DNA of 64,000 nt from Typhlomys cinereus (GCA_023101885.1 JALPQD010000240.1:2449501-2513500), one strand, 5' to 3'; counted from the first letter of the stretch, positions 10,754 to 22,545 are shown. Numbers and translations are program-made. Notes: generated by a model not told the origin, from the letters alone.

Positions 10754-11169
10754 GAGTACATAGTTAAGCACAGGTGTCAACCTGACAGTTGAGGATTTGA
10801 GCTCTGGGCACATTTGTAGAGAATTATAATGGAGTTAAGTCCAGAACAAATCTGCAGCTGATGGGGAAGGCCCAGCCCATGATGAGTGGGACTAGGCCCT
10901 GGAATAAAATACAGAAAGCTGGTTGAGAAAGTTGGCATTCTTGTGCACACTTGGCCAGACATGCTGATCTGGCAAGTAAGAATTGTCCCTGTGTCAGTCA
11001 TTATGTAGAGATGGTATGGCCAGTTTTCTTGGCCCTGGTGTTGGTGTGAGCTCTCCTATTAAGCTAGACTGAGAACTATAACCAGACAATCATAAGAGAA
11101 AATAAATCTCTTGTTCCCTTAAGCCATTTGATGATGATTTATCAGCAACCATGAAGGCGGACTGCTACA
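10754..11169 (+). repeat. 3' LTR of MaLR provirus
   Basis: It is the counterpart of 6628-7027 and keeps the AATAAA-containing segment near 11098. It ends in CTGCTACA and is followed by the CAAGT duplication. Confidence 0.9.
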
Positions 11170-11222
11170 CAAGTGTTCAGACTCATGTGCCTGTAGGTAC
11201 AGTTTACATTTAAATCACAGCA
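11170..11222 (-). repeat. Old MaLR-type LTR, split part 2 (5' end)
   Basis: The minus strand from 11222 begins TGCTGTGATTTAAATGT and includes CACATGAGTCTGAACACTTG, the standard opening of MaLR LTRs. It continues across the insertion at 6627. Confidence 0.6.
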
Positions 11223-11334
11223 AACAAAAATAGTCACTTTGAAGACAGTTGCAGTTTCTTATCAAATTAAACATTTTTATCATAAAAATCCAATCCAACA
11301 ATACCAGTTGTTCTTGTGTTTATCTAAATGAATT
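11223..11334. other. Short A/T-rich spacer, nothing recognised
   Basis: It lies between the old LTR end and the L1 fragment at 11352 and shows no clear features. Confidence 0.4.
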
Positions 11335-11351
11335 AAAAACTTGTGTTAACA

Positions 11352-11897
11352 TAATTCAGAACACCAAAAACCCTACATTATTCACCTGGAACCAGACCAG
11401 CCAAATCTCTCCCCATCTTAAAGCTCAGGGAACCTTGCAGAAGAGGACGCAGCAAGATTGTAAGAGCCTAAAGATGGGGAGAACCAAAGATATGCAAGAA
11501 ACTCCACACAAGTTAGGGCTTCAGCAGTCAAAATTGGACTTTATCTGATTTGCATAATAGCTGACATGTCAATGATCCCCCAAAGTCTAGCATGGATTAC
11601 AGGGGAGAAGGCTCCAGAAAGTAGGATTCCTAGAGGCAAGGGATTAAACAGTTATAATAAAGTTCCCAACCTAACAGAACCTTCACTAGGGTGGAGGACC
11701 CAGAGGAAGGTTTGGTCTTCACATAAAAGGATGCTCCAGGGGATGGGAGGAAGGAAGAGAGAGGCACCAGGAGAGGGAGAAGGAGAAAGGGGGGTAAAAG
11801 AAAGGGGGGAATGGGAGACAGTGCAATGGAAGACGACTGGGGAGGGGAGGAGGAAGAAGAGGACTTGTATGATTAGGAAAAAAATAAAATGTGGGAA
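11352..11897 (+). mobile_element. 5'-truncated L1 3'UTR with 17-bp TSD
   Basis: It shows the L1 3'UTR pattern (CTCTCCCCATC, AGCTCAGGGAA, purine tract at 11740-11870, A-tail). AAAAACTTGTGTTAACA flanks it at 11335-11351 and 11898-11914. Confidence 0.9.
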
Positions 11898-11935
11898 AAA
11901 AACTTGTGTTAACAGATTTTTATTTTTATTTTTTT

Positions 11936-12575
11936 AACATTTTTTATTATTATTTCCGTTCATACAAATTTAATAGGTACACCGGTTCCCACCCTCCCTC
12001 CTCCTCTCCCTGACCCCCCTGCTCCCCCTCCCCTCTCCCTCCCTCCCCATCCCCCAGTGCTTCCCCTCCCAAACCCTGGAGAATCCTTTAATGTGCATGC
12101 CAGACTCTCCTCTGGGCCCTCATCTCTGATGACATCATACAAGGACCCAGTGGCATTTCCCTGGACCCTTTCCTGTGTTCCCTTTAAGCATAAGAACACT
12201 ACTGTGGCTGTCAATCCCTTGCCTCCAAGGATGTTGGTGCCTTTAGCAAATGCTAGACTTTGTGGGGTCAATAGTGTGTTGGACCTTGCGCAGGGCATGC
12301 AAAGTCCAATTATGGTTGCTTCAGCCCTAATTTGTGTGGAATATCTTGCATATCATTGCTCCTCCCACCCTTGTGCTCTTACAATCTTACAGCCCCCTCT
12401 TTCGCAAATTTCCCTGAGCTTCAGGATAGGGAGAGATTAGGCTGGCCTAGTTCTAGGTGGTTGATATAGAGTCTCTGAAGTTCTGGATTATGGTTCGTTG
12501 ATTTTCTTTTGCGGTTTTGCTGCTCCTGCAATGCCCTTCACTCCATCCTGATGGGTATTGTATTTCACCCCCTTT
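11936..12575 (-). mobile_element. 5'-truncated L1 3'UTR, minus strand
   Basis: It runs from a T-rich start through a C-rich tract at 11985-12060 to the ATTTCACCCCCT end. No convincing TSD was found; the site is A/T-rich. Confidence 0.85.
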
Positions 12576-12639
12576 AAAAGTGACTTGCCTTCCTTTTTAA
12601 TCTTTTTCAATTTCTATTATTCCCATTGGTAATTTTCAT

Positions 12640-13700
12640 TCCTACTGTCATTTACTCTAAACATACATGATTTTATGTGACTATATAAAATCTAGGAATC
12701 ATACATGGGAGAAAAGACATATTTATGTTTCTAATATGATTTAAATTCCCTTAATGTATCCCCAGTTACATTCATTTCCCCACAAATAACATAACCTCAT
12801 TCTTCATAACTGAAAAAAATCCATTCTGTGTGTATGACCCATTTCTTTGCCCAGTCCAATGTTGGCAAACACCTAAGTTGTTCGTATAACTTATCTGTTG
12901 TGAATAATAGCTGCAGTAAACACAGATGTGCAAGTGACTGTAATATATTCACTTTGAGTCCTTGAGGTAAATCCCAGAAATGCAGAGCAAAAGCACATTG
13001 CACATCTATTTCAGTTTTTTGAGAAGCCTCTATACTGGTTTCCATGGAAATTAGACTAGTTTTCATCTCTACCAGCTGTGTAACAAGGGTTTCCTTTTAT
13101 TCACATCTATGTCAGCATTTGCTATTGTTGGTTTTCTTATTGACTGACATTAAAATTAAAATCTCACTGTCATTCTGATTTTAATTTTTCTGATGGCTAA
13201 TGAAGTTGAACATTTCACTTTGTTCATCAAACATTTGTATTTCCTCTATTGAAACTGTTAATTTCATTAGCCCTGTATATTCTAGATATTAATCCTTTAT
13301 TAAATAGATAACTGGAAAGATTTCACTCATTATGCATATTAAATATTTCAGCATGCAGAAGATTCTTAATTTAGTGAGGTTCCATTTATTGATCATTGCC
13401 TTTAATTCTTGAACAACTAGGGATCTTACTCAGAAAGTTTTTGTCTGTGGATTTACCCTGAAGTTTTTCATCTCACAGATTCACAGTTCAAATCTTTTAC
13501 TAAGATCTTTGTTTCATTTGGAGTTAATTTTTGTTCAGAGTGAGGTACACAGATCTAACATCATGTTTCATTTTCCAAATACCATTTTTGTGTTTATTTA
13601 TAATATGTATGTTGAGTTTCACAATTATTTTATATTGTTATTGGGCTTTACACATGTGTTCATGTCATTTTCAGCCCTTGTCACCCAATGTCACATTTTT
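12640..13700 (-). mobile_element. Old L1 ORF2 C-terminal region, heavily decayed
   Basis: Blocks match the young L1 copies in order on the minus strand: the site near GAATAATAGCTGCAGTAAAC, then TTTCTGATGGCTAATGAAGTTGAACATTT, then the GATCTTTGTTTCATTTGGAGTTAATTTT block. Many substitutions show an old insertion. No frame remains open. Confidence 0.75.
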
Positions 13701-13749
13701 CTAGTGCAAACTTTCTTCTTTGCTGTCTTCTTTCTGTTCTCTTGTCCTT

Positions 13750-14370
13750 AAGGTTTTTTTTCTAGTTATACAAACATATTGAGTACTTATCCCTGGTTCC
13801 CTCCATTCTCCTCCCTCCCATTCCTTCCCTTCTCTTCATCACTCAAGTCCCACATCCTCGTATCTTCCCATCTGGCCAGTGTTCTCTCTGGCTTGTCTGC
13901 TCTTGTTGGGGTTCGTGGGTGTTCAGGCCTCTGTGGCACACCAAATTGCCCCTCTTTAGGCCACTCACTGATGGGGCACTTCCCTTCACTCATCTAACTT
14001 TAGTCCCCAAGGTTTCCACTGAATGTTCTTATCATTCTTGAGTTCTTGATAGTCAATGGGGGCATGTTGTTATGTCAGTCATGAAAGTCTGAACAAGTCT
14101 CACTGCAGTGAATTTCTGGATGCAGCAGTCCTGACTTGAATGAAATGTCTTATCCAGCAGTGAACCATCCTATCTTTAGTTTCTTACAACCTCACCACCC
14201 CTCTTCTTCAAGACTTCGCTAAGCTGTAGGATGGGGAGAGGCTAGGTTGGCCCGATTCTGGGTGAGCTTTACCGGGTTGCTGGTATTCTGCATTATGGGC
14301 TGGCCATTGTCGCCCACTTTACTGCTCTTCTACTGGCCTACACTTCATCCAGCCAGGGTGTTGAGATCTT
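13750..14370 (-). mobile_element. Older L1 3'UTR subtype, minus strand
   Basis: It has a T-rich start, a C/T-rich tract at 13800-13850 and shared 3'UTR blocks (GGATGGGGAGAGGCTAGG, GCATTATGG, CACTTCATCC). It differs in the middle from the young 3'UTRs and matches the subtype at 21625 and 22546. It splits the older L1 around it. Confidence 0.75.
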
Positions 14371-14699
14371 CTACAAATATTTTATCAGGAAGTGTCACAT
14401 TCCTGTTACTTCTTATCTATTTTTAATTGTCACTGAGTTCTAAGTGGATCAGTTCAAGGTTTTTTTTTGTTTCATTTTGTTTTGTATATTTTCCTCACTC
14501 TGTGCTCCTCTGCTTATTCTTGGTCTTTTCTTTAACAGACATTTTGTTTGTTTGTCTATTTATCTTATTTTGCTTTCTCTTTTAGGGAGGGAGGGAATAG
14601 TTGGGAAAAACACCTGGGAGCGATATGTGGGGATGAGAGAGAGGAGGGACAGAGACTTATGGAAAGACTCTAAGATTGTGGGAAGTAACCTGATAGAAA
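14371..14699. other. A/T- and T-rich stretch, nothing recognised
   Basis: It contains TTTG-rich sequence and a GGGAGGGAGGG patch. It may be an older repeat; no family was recognised. Confidence 0.4.
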
Positions 14700-14890
14700 C
14701 CTTCTATGTTAGTAATATGCCAAAACCATTTTCTAAGAGGCTTTTTTTTAGTGCCATTTTAGTATCTTTGTCAAAAATTATGTAGCTATGTCTATATGGA
14801 TTTACATCTGAGTTTACTATACTGTGCTATTCATCCACATGTCTGTTTTAAATGCCAGTAACAGGTTGATTTTATTATTATGGCTGTTAT
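14700..14890 (-). mobile_element. Old L1 ORF2 fragment
   Basis: Minus-strand blocks (cf. the CAAAAATTATGTAGCTATG and CCACATGTCTGTTTTAAATGCCAG regions) continue the element at 12640-13700, now separated from it by insertions. Confidence 0.6.
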
Positions 14891-15140
14891 ATTACTCAGA
14901 GTATTCAGAGTAATTTATAGGATTTCATTAGATTGACTTATATACTAATGCAGTTTGTCCAACAATAGTCTTCACATGAGAAAGACAGAATTGATTAAGA
15001 GGCTCAATGCATCAGTGGGCCAAATATGGTGATTTCTTCTTTGCCCTTTGACTTTTGGGTTAATTTAGTAAGAAGAGCACCATACTGTGAAGAGGATGAA
15101 GACAGGTAGAAAGTAATAGTATATTCAGAATATATATAAT

Positions 15141-15196
<56 letters not shown>

Positions 15197-15291
15197 GTAT
15201 ATATAACAGACTCATTCACAGGTATGTCTCAGTTGATTTAATATCCATTCAGGTTGAAAACCAATGTTAGCCATTTCAAGTTCACTCTTAC
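14891..15291. other. No gene; contains a TA microsatellite
   Basis: Nothing was recognised apart from the (TA)n tract at about 15142-15190. The small frame over that tract is an artefact. Confidence 0.5.
15142..15190. repeat. (TA)n microsatellite
   Basis: It is an uninterrupted run of about 24 TA units. Confidence 0.97.
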
Positions 15292-15389
15292 AATCTACAA
15301 TCTCCTACAGGATTGCCTGGTTAACCTCAACTACCAGTCTCTACAAATGTGCTCAGAGTCCAAACTATCAACTGTCAAGTTGACACCTT
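15292..15389 (-). repeat. Partial second LTR copy (first ~95 bases)
   Basis: It repeats the beginning of the adjacent LTR (compare 15714-15812) and is fused directly to that LTR's 3' end, sharing ACA at the joint. The first ~13 LTR bases are missing. Confidence 0.75.
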
Positions 15390-15824
15390 TGTAGCAGTTA
15401 GCATGTATGGTTGCCAATAAAATCACCATCAAACAGCTTAAGGGAACAAGGGTTTATTTTCTCTTATGATTCCTGGTCACAGTTGTTTATCCAGCCTTGC
15501 AGGAAAGCTCACATCAACATCAAGGCTGAGAAAACTAGACACACCAAGTCCACATAACAGCTGAGAGAGGGATGACCCTTACTTGCCAGAGCAGTATGTC
15601 TAGCCAAGTATACACAAGGATGCCCCAATTTTTTCAAACAGTTCCCTCCATTTTATTCACTTGCCCAGGGATTAATCCCACCCACCATGGGCTGGGCCTT
15701 CCTCATCCACTAAACAATCTCCTACAGGATTGCTCTGGGTTTAACTCAACTACCAATTCTCTACAAATGTGCTCAGAGTCCAAACTATCAACTGTCAAGT
15801 TGACACCTTTGTCTAACTATGACA
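15390..15824 (-). repeat. MaLR/ERVL-family LTR
   Basis: On the minus strand it starts TGTCATAG (at 15824), includes AAGGCCCAGCCCATGG and an AATAAA near 15460, and ends CTGCTACA. It is the same family as the LTRs at 6628 and 10754. It sits just downstream of ERVL-like pol in the same orientation, so it is probably that element's 3' LTR. Confidence 0.85.
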
Positions 15825-15837
15825 ATCTCCTCGTGTT
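15825..15837 (-). other. Candidate polypurine tract before the LTR
   Basis: On the minus strand ACACGAGGAGAT directly precedes the LTR start TGTC, as a polypurine tract should. It is short and contains some pyrimidines. Confidence 0.4.
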
Positions 15838-17500
15838 ATACTTAATTTTCAAGTAAGACAATCATAAGGCCATAAATCTGCCTATTATAATAAATATCCT
15901 ATACATAGCGACAAACACAGGCTTTATCCTGCCAGAATTTGTGGCAAAAAATATCTTGAGAAATGCAAGTGTGAACTGCCTGAAAAACTCACAGAAAGAT
16001 TTCCCTTGATCACTGGCCTGCACAATTATCTCAGAAAGGAGCAACTTCCAACACTGTGAGTGGTTCATACAATCATTTGTACATCAGACCCTGGTATTGT
16101 CTTTATCATCCAACCAATCATAGGATACATGCCATGAGTTTATAGATGCTTAGAGACAGAAGGCATTGTAATAGGAATAAGAACTATTGACAGTTGGACA
16201 ATTTATTCATGTAATTTGCCTTTAGGACATGTTTGAGCCAAATAATGCATTCTCCATTTCTATTTGATAATAAATTACTGCTATTAATATGAAAATTTAT
16301 GGCTTGATGGGTCAAATAACACCTAGCTCATGATGGGCATCTCGGTTCTCATCATAAGTTGGAGGCCCATTGTCAAGTGTTCAATTTCCACAAGGCTCAA
16401 TAATAGACCAAGAATTTTCATTCAAAAAAATAGTTGTAGGTAACGATGGGGACTTGCTCCAAAATCTCAAGGCCTTTCATATCAAAGGGAGCCTGCCAAA
16501 ACTCCAAAAAGATCTCCATCTTCCAATGACATCTCAAATGCTGTTAGCATCTGCTAGATCATTTTGCCCAAGTAACACAGCAGTTTAGACCTGCTGAAGA
16601 TACTGTTATGGGTCTTCTCCTGTTCTGGGACTCACTCAAAATTAGCAGCTTTTGGATTTTCTTGATATAGAGGCTAGAGCAACACACTTTAAGTGAGGTT
16701 TTAAACATCTCCAGAATCCAAATGGACACACTAAATTTTATGCTTCTCTCTTGGTTGTGGGAAAGGCCATGTGCAAAACCCAACCCTTCATCTTAGAAGT
16801 AATATCTCTGCATGTCTTATGACACTGCACTCCCCAAAATCTTACTGAGATATAAGATCTTTAAACTTTTGTGTTTTTTTGTTGGATTTATTTCCCATTT
16901 TCTGGTATATACATATATGGATGCTTTATTAACAAGTCCAGAGTGTTGCTATCTCCTGTTTACTTGGTCCAGCTAGCATAACATCAGCAGTATAATGGAC
17001 TAAGAACATGATAAGTGATGAAGATCCCTACAAGCTAAGTTATGAAACAGGGATGGAGAATATAGCTTGGAGGTCAAAGGGCATAGGTGTACTGCTAGTC
17101 TTGTAAACTGAAAGAAAATTTCTTCTGATGGTCTTTATGAACATATATTGAAAAAAACATTCGTAATATCAATAGCCGTTTACAAAATACAAAGAAAACA
17201 CAACTGCTACTGCAGTTGCAATTGGAGTCAGTACTTGGTTAAATTTGTAATAATCAGCCATCATTGTCCAAGATCTACCCATATTCTGCTCATCCAAGGA
17301 GGAGAATTAAAATACACGATGGGAACCGCCACTTCTGTATCTTTCAAGTCCTTGATGGAGATACTACTTTCTGCATTTGCTCCAGTAATGCGATGGTGCT
17401 TCTGGTTGACTATGTTTTCCAGTACAGGCAACTTTACTAACTTCCATTTTGCCTTTCCAACCATAATAGTTATCATTCCAGAGCTCAGGGAACAACTTTG
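15838..17500 (-). pseudogene. ERVL-type pol remnant (reverse transcriptase region)
   Basis: The frame 17476-17261 contains KLPVLENIVNQKHHRITG and DLKDTEVAVP, characteristic of the segment just before the reverse-transcriptase core in ERVL pol. Near 16985-16945 the minus strand reads VHYTADVML, followed by AGPSKQE, at the place of the catalytic YIDD box: two of its four positions are changed. The frame 16783-16559 reads as the thumb/connection part. All pieces are separated by stops. The part below about 16550 toward the LTR is less certain. ERVL elements carry gag and pol but no env. Confidence 0.7.
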
Positions 17501-18850
17501 GTGATTCTGTCAGTTTTTAAAATTATCTATCTCAAGTATACATTCTTCAACTGAGGAAATAACCACAAGATGAGTCCAGGGACTCACTAGATTCACTGTG
17601 AGCCAAATATTGGCTAAAACTGCATCAGTTATTGACATCCACTAACTCCTAATCTAACTATAGGACCATCTTACTTTTTCAGGTCTTTTGGAATCAATGT
17701 TAATTCAGAGCCAATGTCTAGCAGGTCCTTAAAATCTAATTATTCCCTTTTCTTCAATATATGAATTCCTCTAGTAAAAGTTCCCTTTGCAGAAAAACTT
17801 CAGGATATTGTAACAAGGTCTTTCTTCAAGGAGACCTGGTCTGCTCTACATTCAAGGAGTTCTAGATCTGTAAACTTGGGAGATCAGATGAGAGACCATG
17901 AATCAAGGAAGTCTTTAATTTTTTTCAGAATTAAGGATTATGTAGATTAGCAAGAATTTATCAGGATCATCTTGGTCAGTTAGTGAGTGTCTAAGGTTTT
18001 AGGGTCAGACCATTATGAATGCAGCTTTGCATATACTCTCCCTACAGTAGATGTGTTCACAAGACATTCAATGACATAGGGCTGCCACGTGGCTCTTACT
18101 ACTCTGGCATCCAATTTTATCCATTGCATTTAAGTCACCCAAATGAGCAATCAAATATTTCATTGTGAGGTCTGTCATCAGAGAAGATCATTGATAGAAG
18201 TCTTCAAATAAGCTGGTGCTCTTCTCGCCAATCTCTGTCTTATAGTTTTAGTGAGATGAACATCTTTGGATTTGCCATTGTGTAGTAATCAGTTTTAAAT
18301 CCACTGCACTCCAAATTTTAATTTTACTGAGAATACTTCTCAACACTAAGCAGAGTGGGTATCTCCCACTCATTCACAGTAGGCTATTTTTTGACGTATA
18401 CTTAATCCAACCAATCAAATAAAGTCTTGGAACCTTTTATAATTGTGTGGACTGCAACATTATGCACAGAATTTCTGTTTAATGGCTCTTTGTCAGTGAA
18501 ACTTAGCTTAATATAAAAGTTTTATATTCTTTCCACCATTTTCCTAGATTCTTAAAGTTCATTCCAACACATGTTCCCCAAACTTTTGCTTGTATGAACT
18601 AGAAAACTCATTAAGTTCTTTAAGAACATATCCTCATGGTCCACATTTTCATCTTACCTCTAAGGATCTCTGATTATAAGTCTAGAGTCAAAGATGTGTG
18701 AGCATTGATGTACATCATCATTGTCTGTTTGACATGCCCAAGGAATTTCATTTCCACTTCCATAGACAATACAAGGTTAATTCCCTCAGGCAGAGGCAGA
18801 AGGGAGAATACTGCTGGATCTCATACAGGGAAAATCCTCTGCAAAAAAAT
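17501..18850 (-). other. Probable ERVL internal sequence upstream of pol, unread
   Basis: It continues from the pol remnant with no recognised boundary and would hold gag/protease. No motif was identified with confidence and no 5' LTR was found on its far side. Confidence 0.4.
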
Positions 18851-19041
18851 ATAGACAAAATAAACTAAGTGTTCAGTGCCTTCAGTCTCATTAGGTTTCT
18901 CTCACACATTTCCATCTCAAATTAAAGGATTCCAATCTTTTCCAATCCATTCTTTTATTTCAATCACTCATGTATTTCTAGGTGGGATTTCAAATTTATT
19001 TTTTGTAAATCAGCTAATAGGGTATAAAGGTATAAAGGCAT

Positions 19042-19389
19042 TGTCATGGTTTGAAATGTGCCCCCCACAGTCTCATGTGTTGGGCAAGGTCATGGCACCT
19101 TGAGAGGTGGAGCCTTGCTGGAGGAAGGCAGTCATAAGGAGTGGGCCTTGAGGTGGATTAGTCCCACCCTACCTCCAGGAGAAGTCTGCCTTTGCAGCAA
19201 GCAGTCTGCAGCTTCCAAAATGTCTGCAGTGACTTAGCTTCCTCCAGCTTTGGCCAGCCAGCCATGCCACCTCTGTCATGAGAAACTGTGCCTCCCCTCT
19301 GGAACCGTAAGCTGAATAAACCTCTTTCTCCCTTAAGTTGATTGACTTTGAGTGTTCTCTCACAACAATAGTAAAGAGTAACTGATACA
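19042..19389 (+). repeat. Solo MaLR-type LTR
   Basis: It starts TGTCATGGTTTGAAATGTG, includes GGTGGAGCCTTGCTGGAGG and GCTGAATAAACC (polyadenylation signal), and ends ACTGATACA. GGCAT (19037-19041) and GGTAT (19390-19394) flank it as a 5-bp duplication with one change. Confidence 0.85.
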
Positions 19390-19394
19390 GGTAT

Positions 19395-20989
19395 ATACCC
19401 AAAGGGTATAAAGGAGGCTTGGGTTTTGTTTTTGCCAATTTGTTTCCTATAGCTGCTAAACAGAAAATTTTCTACCAGGGCACATTTAGAAATCATTAGA
19501 TTGTTTACGCATACATAGAGTTGAAAATATTTGTCTGAGAGTTCATTCTTTTCCTTTGTTACTTTAACCAGGGATGCTAGAACCAACCATAACATAAGCA
19601 TCCTTATATTATGCTATTTTTCTACAAATTCTCAAAAGTTTTATATTAGAATTATCAAATTCCTTGCTTTACACAAGAGGTAAATAAGGAATATCAAATG
19701 CCTATTAGTCCTTTTAATGGTTCATGCCATGGATTTTCAGTGCTCACAGTGAGATCAGGTAAGTCTTTAGTAATGGTTGGCTTCATCAAGTTGGAGAACT
19801 ACCTCCATACGCCATTAAGCCCATTGGATAAATTCATTCCTACAGTTCTATTCCCCTACAAATGTTCCTCGCACCATAATCTATAGTACTAAGGGTCTTC
19901 CAAAGGGACAGAACTGAATATGTAATGGAAATGGATATAGTAGGTTAGCTTAGATGATATGGCCTGGGTAGAGCAATAATAGCTGTCTTCATGCTAAAGA
20001 AACTGAGAGTATGGTTAGGTATGCAGTCCATGATGCATTATCAGCCTGAGGGCTCCCGTTATGTATGATGGCATAAGCAGCATCAGGAATAGTGACAGTG
20101 GCAGCAATGCAGTAGATGTTCTGACCAACACAAAAGAAGACTAGCAAGCAAAAAGTTTTAGCTTTTCTTTCAGACCTCATTTATCTGGGTTGCTGTTTGA
20201 ACGTGCCACCCACTTTAAAGAGAGGTCCTCCCTCCCTTTCAGTTAATCCTTTCAGGGAATTCTTACAGACCCATCCAAAGGTGTCCTTCTCAGGTCACTC
20301 AAGCCAGAAGAATTTGGAGGTTCAAGTAATTCTTTCTTTCTCACATGAGGGACATGAAATAAGCTAAGGAGAAATGGATCCTTATGTGAGGCAAACAAAC
20401 TTAAGCATAAAAAAGCTATTGCAATGCAAGAGACAGACTCCTTGAAGCCTAGCATAGGATTGGACATACATTTTTCACCCAAGAGAACAGTAGATGATGA
20501 TAGTGACCATGAGACATTTGTTGCAGAATTAGAAATCACCCTAAGGAAAATTTCCTTCCCCATTCCACTCCTTCCAACCTTCCATAGTGCCTACAGATCC
20601 TATTTTAGTCTACTTAGACTCAGAAGCTATTTTTAGTCTCTTTAGCCTTCATGGAAGAGGAAAGAGAAACGTGTGTCATCTTTTACTTCCCTTATCTTGA
20701 CTTTTTTTTCACTTTGTAGGAGGATGGAAACATCTTTTTTTTCAATCTGTGGGAGCATGGAAACATCTTTCTCTAAGCTTCAATACAATCATAAAATTTA
20801 GATTTAAAAATATTCAAAACATTAGATATCTTGCCTACACCACAATAAGTAACTTAACTGGATAGTTCTGTGTGATTTCACTGGCTCCTGATGCTTGTTT
20901 TCTTCACCCAGTGTCTCCATGACTACTTTTTTTTTTCTACAAAACAGTTTCTCCCCTCCAGACATTTTTACTACATGTTTATGAATGGT
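19395..20989. other. No gene recognised
   Basis: It has short frames only (the longest is 147 codons at 19601-19158, overlapping the LTR antisense and without family features). 20172-20640 has a repeat-like look but was not identified. Confidence 0.4.
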
Positions 20990-21610
20990 TCAAAGATTCC
21001 CTACATCAGAGATGCTAGAGCACTGAAATTCCTATAACAGCAAGAAAACTTGAAATGTACCACTAATAAGAGGTGGGAAAAGTGATAGGCCAAGTTCTGC
21101 AGTGAGGTTGAAATGTAGCTTGTCCCACTTGAATGACAGCTGTACAACTTCTGTGTGCTGACCCTGGAGGAAAAAGAAAAGCTTTTCTACAGAGTAAAAA
21201 TATTCAAAGGGCAAGAAAGTACTTCAACCTTCTTACCTTAAAGTTATCTGGATTTCCAAGACATGAAATCTCCATATGGTGTAATCATTTCTTCTACAGT
21301 CTCAGTGCAAAGTAGAAGATATGTTTTTAACAATAGCCACAGCAGCTCTACTGTCTGCCCTTTCCTCATCCAAAACTTCAAGGCTTCCAACATAACTCTC
21401 CTCTACCAAGCAAACCAGCTCAAGATCTTTAAAGTCATCACCACCGAAGTCCTTGTTCCATTCATCGCAATCTGAGCCCAAACATTCCATAAGCCTCTCA
21501 ACATTACTATATTCCAAATAGTCAACTGAACTCTGTTGAATAGTTTTTGTAATCTACAGCCTCAAATATTTGGAAAAAAATTCTGTAACAGTTTCTCTGC
21601 ATATCATGTG
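20990..21610 (-). repeat. MaLR internal fragment with a residual acidic frame
   Basis: Aligned by eye to 9660-9850, it shares TTTGAGGCTG, GATTACAAA, GGAACAAGGACTT and GGTTTGCTTG...GAGGAGAG. The frame 21517-21302 (71 codons, rich in Asp/Glu) is open here but closed in the 9660 copy. It may be a trace of the element's former gag. No LTR is attached to it. Confidence 0.65.
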
Positions 21611-21624
21611 TTCAAAAATATGAA

Positions 21625-22200
21625 GTTTACACTTTTTCTTCTTTTTTTTTTAACTTTTCTAGTTTACAGACATGAATGGTTGTCTCTGCCTCCTTTTCTG
21701 CCCTCCCTCCCCTCTTTCCTTTCTCACTTTGCCCTCACATCACCAATCCATCCCTCTCCCTGTCAGCCTATGGCTTGTCTGCTTATGTGGGCCAAAGGTT
21801 CTCTTCTGGTTGTCTTCATTAGTATAGGCTCAGGCCTGTGTTGCAGATTTTGTGTTCCTTCCTTGGGTAGCCCCACTGATAGGAGCTCTTTCCTTAACTA
21901 GTCTAGTTTTGGTCACTAATGTTCCATCTGCACATAATTATTACTCCCGAGTTCCTCACTAGTCTATGGGGGAATGTTGATATGTCAGTCATAGTACAAG
22001 TCTGGTGAGAAGTCCCACTGCAGTAAGTTCCTGGATGCAGCAGCCCTATCTTGAGTGGACCTCCCCACCTTTAGGCTCTTAAATCTTACCACTCCCTCTT
22101 CCACAAGATTCCCTGAGCCTTAAAAGGGGAAGAAATCTAGTTGACCTGTTTCCACCTGAGCATTCTAGGGTCACCAGTACTTTCCACTCAGGTTGTACTT
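21625..22200 (-). mobile_element. Older L1 3'UTR fragment
   Basis: It has a T-rich start, a C-rich tract (21690-21770), CTGGATGCAGCAGCCCT, TTACCACTCCCTCTTCC and CCTGAGCCTTAAAAGGGG in 3'UTR order. Confidence 0.75.
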
Positions 22201-22435
22201 TATTGAGATTATGGAATATCAAATACTTAATTTTTAAGGTGTCTAAATGTGTGTGGATATACGTGGATGCATACATACATATATACATATGTATGTATAT
22301 ATGAGGATTCCAAGCTACAAAGTAGGTGTAATTTCTTTTGATAATGTATTTGAGGTAATGACTCAACTTCACACTACACTGTGTGTGCTTTCTGAATTTC
22401 AAAGACAATTTTCCAGGGTTTAACCTAAATGCAAA
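22201..22435. other. Spacer, nothing recognised
   Basis: It contains a short ATACATA-rich patch near 22260-22300 and nothing else of note. Confidence 0.4.
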
Positions 22436-22545
22436 AGTATATATATATATATATATATATATATACTTTATATATATTTTTATATACATTTATATTTTAT
22501 ATATTTATATATATAAATATTTATATTTATTTATATATATAGCAA
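22436..22545. repeat. (TA)n / TATATTTA low-complexity tract
   Basis: About fourteen TA units are followed by TATATT-rich sequence. The frames crossing it are artefacts. Confidence 0.95.

Larger units (their letters stand above)
6628..11169 (+). mobile_element. MaLR (ERVL-related) provirus with both LTRs and 5-bp TSD
   Basis: Two LTRs (6628-7027 and 10754-11169) flank a coding-poor interior (7028-7140 plus 9660-10753, about 1.2 kb) once the later L1 is removed. CAAGT occurs directly before the first LTR (6623-6627) and after the second (11170-11174), the 5-bp duplication expected of MaLR/ERVL integration. A Leu-type primer site follows the 5' LTR. MaLRs are non-autonomous and rely on ERVL enzymes. 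No open frame was seen in the interior. Confidence 0.9.

Noticed and set aside
11936..12575. Target duplication for this L1 fragment
   Set aside because: Only T-rich matches were found, which are not informative at a poly(T) edge.
19158..19601. 147-codon minus-strand frame
   Set aside because: It overlaps an LTR antisense and has no domain, signal or composition suggesting a protein.
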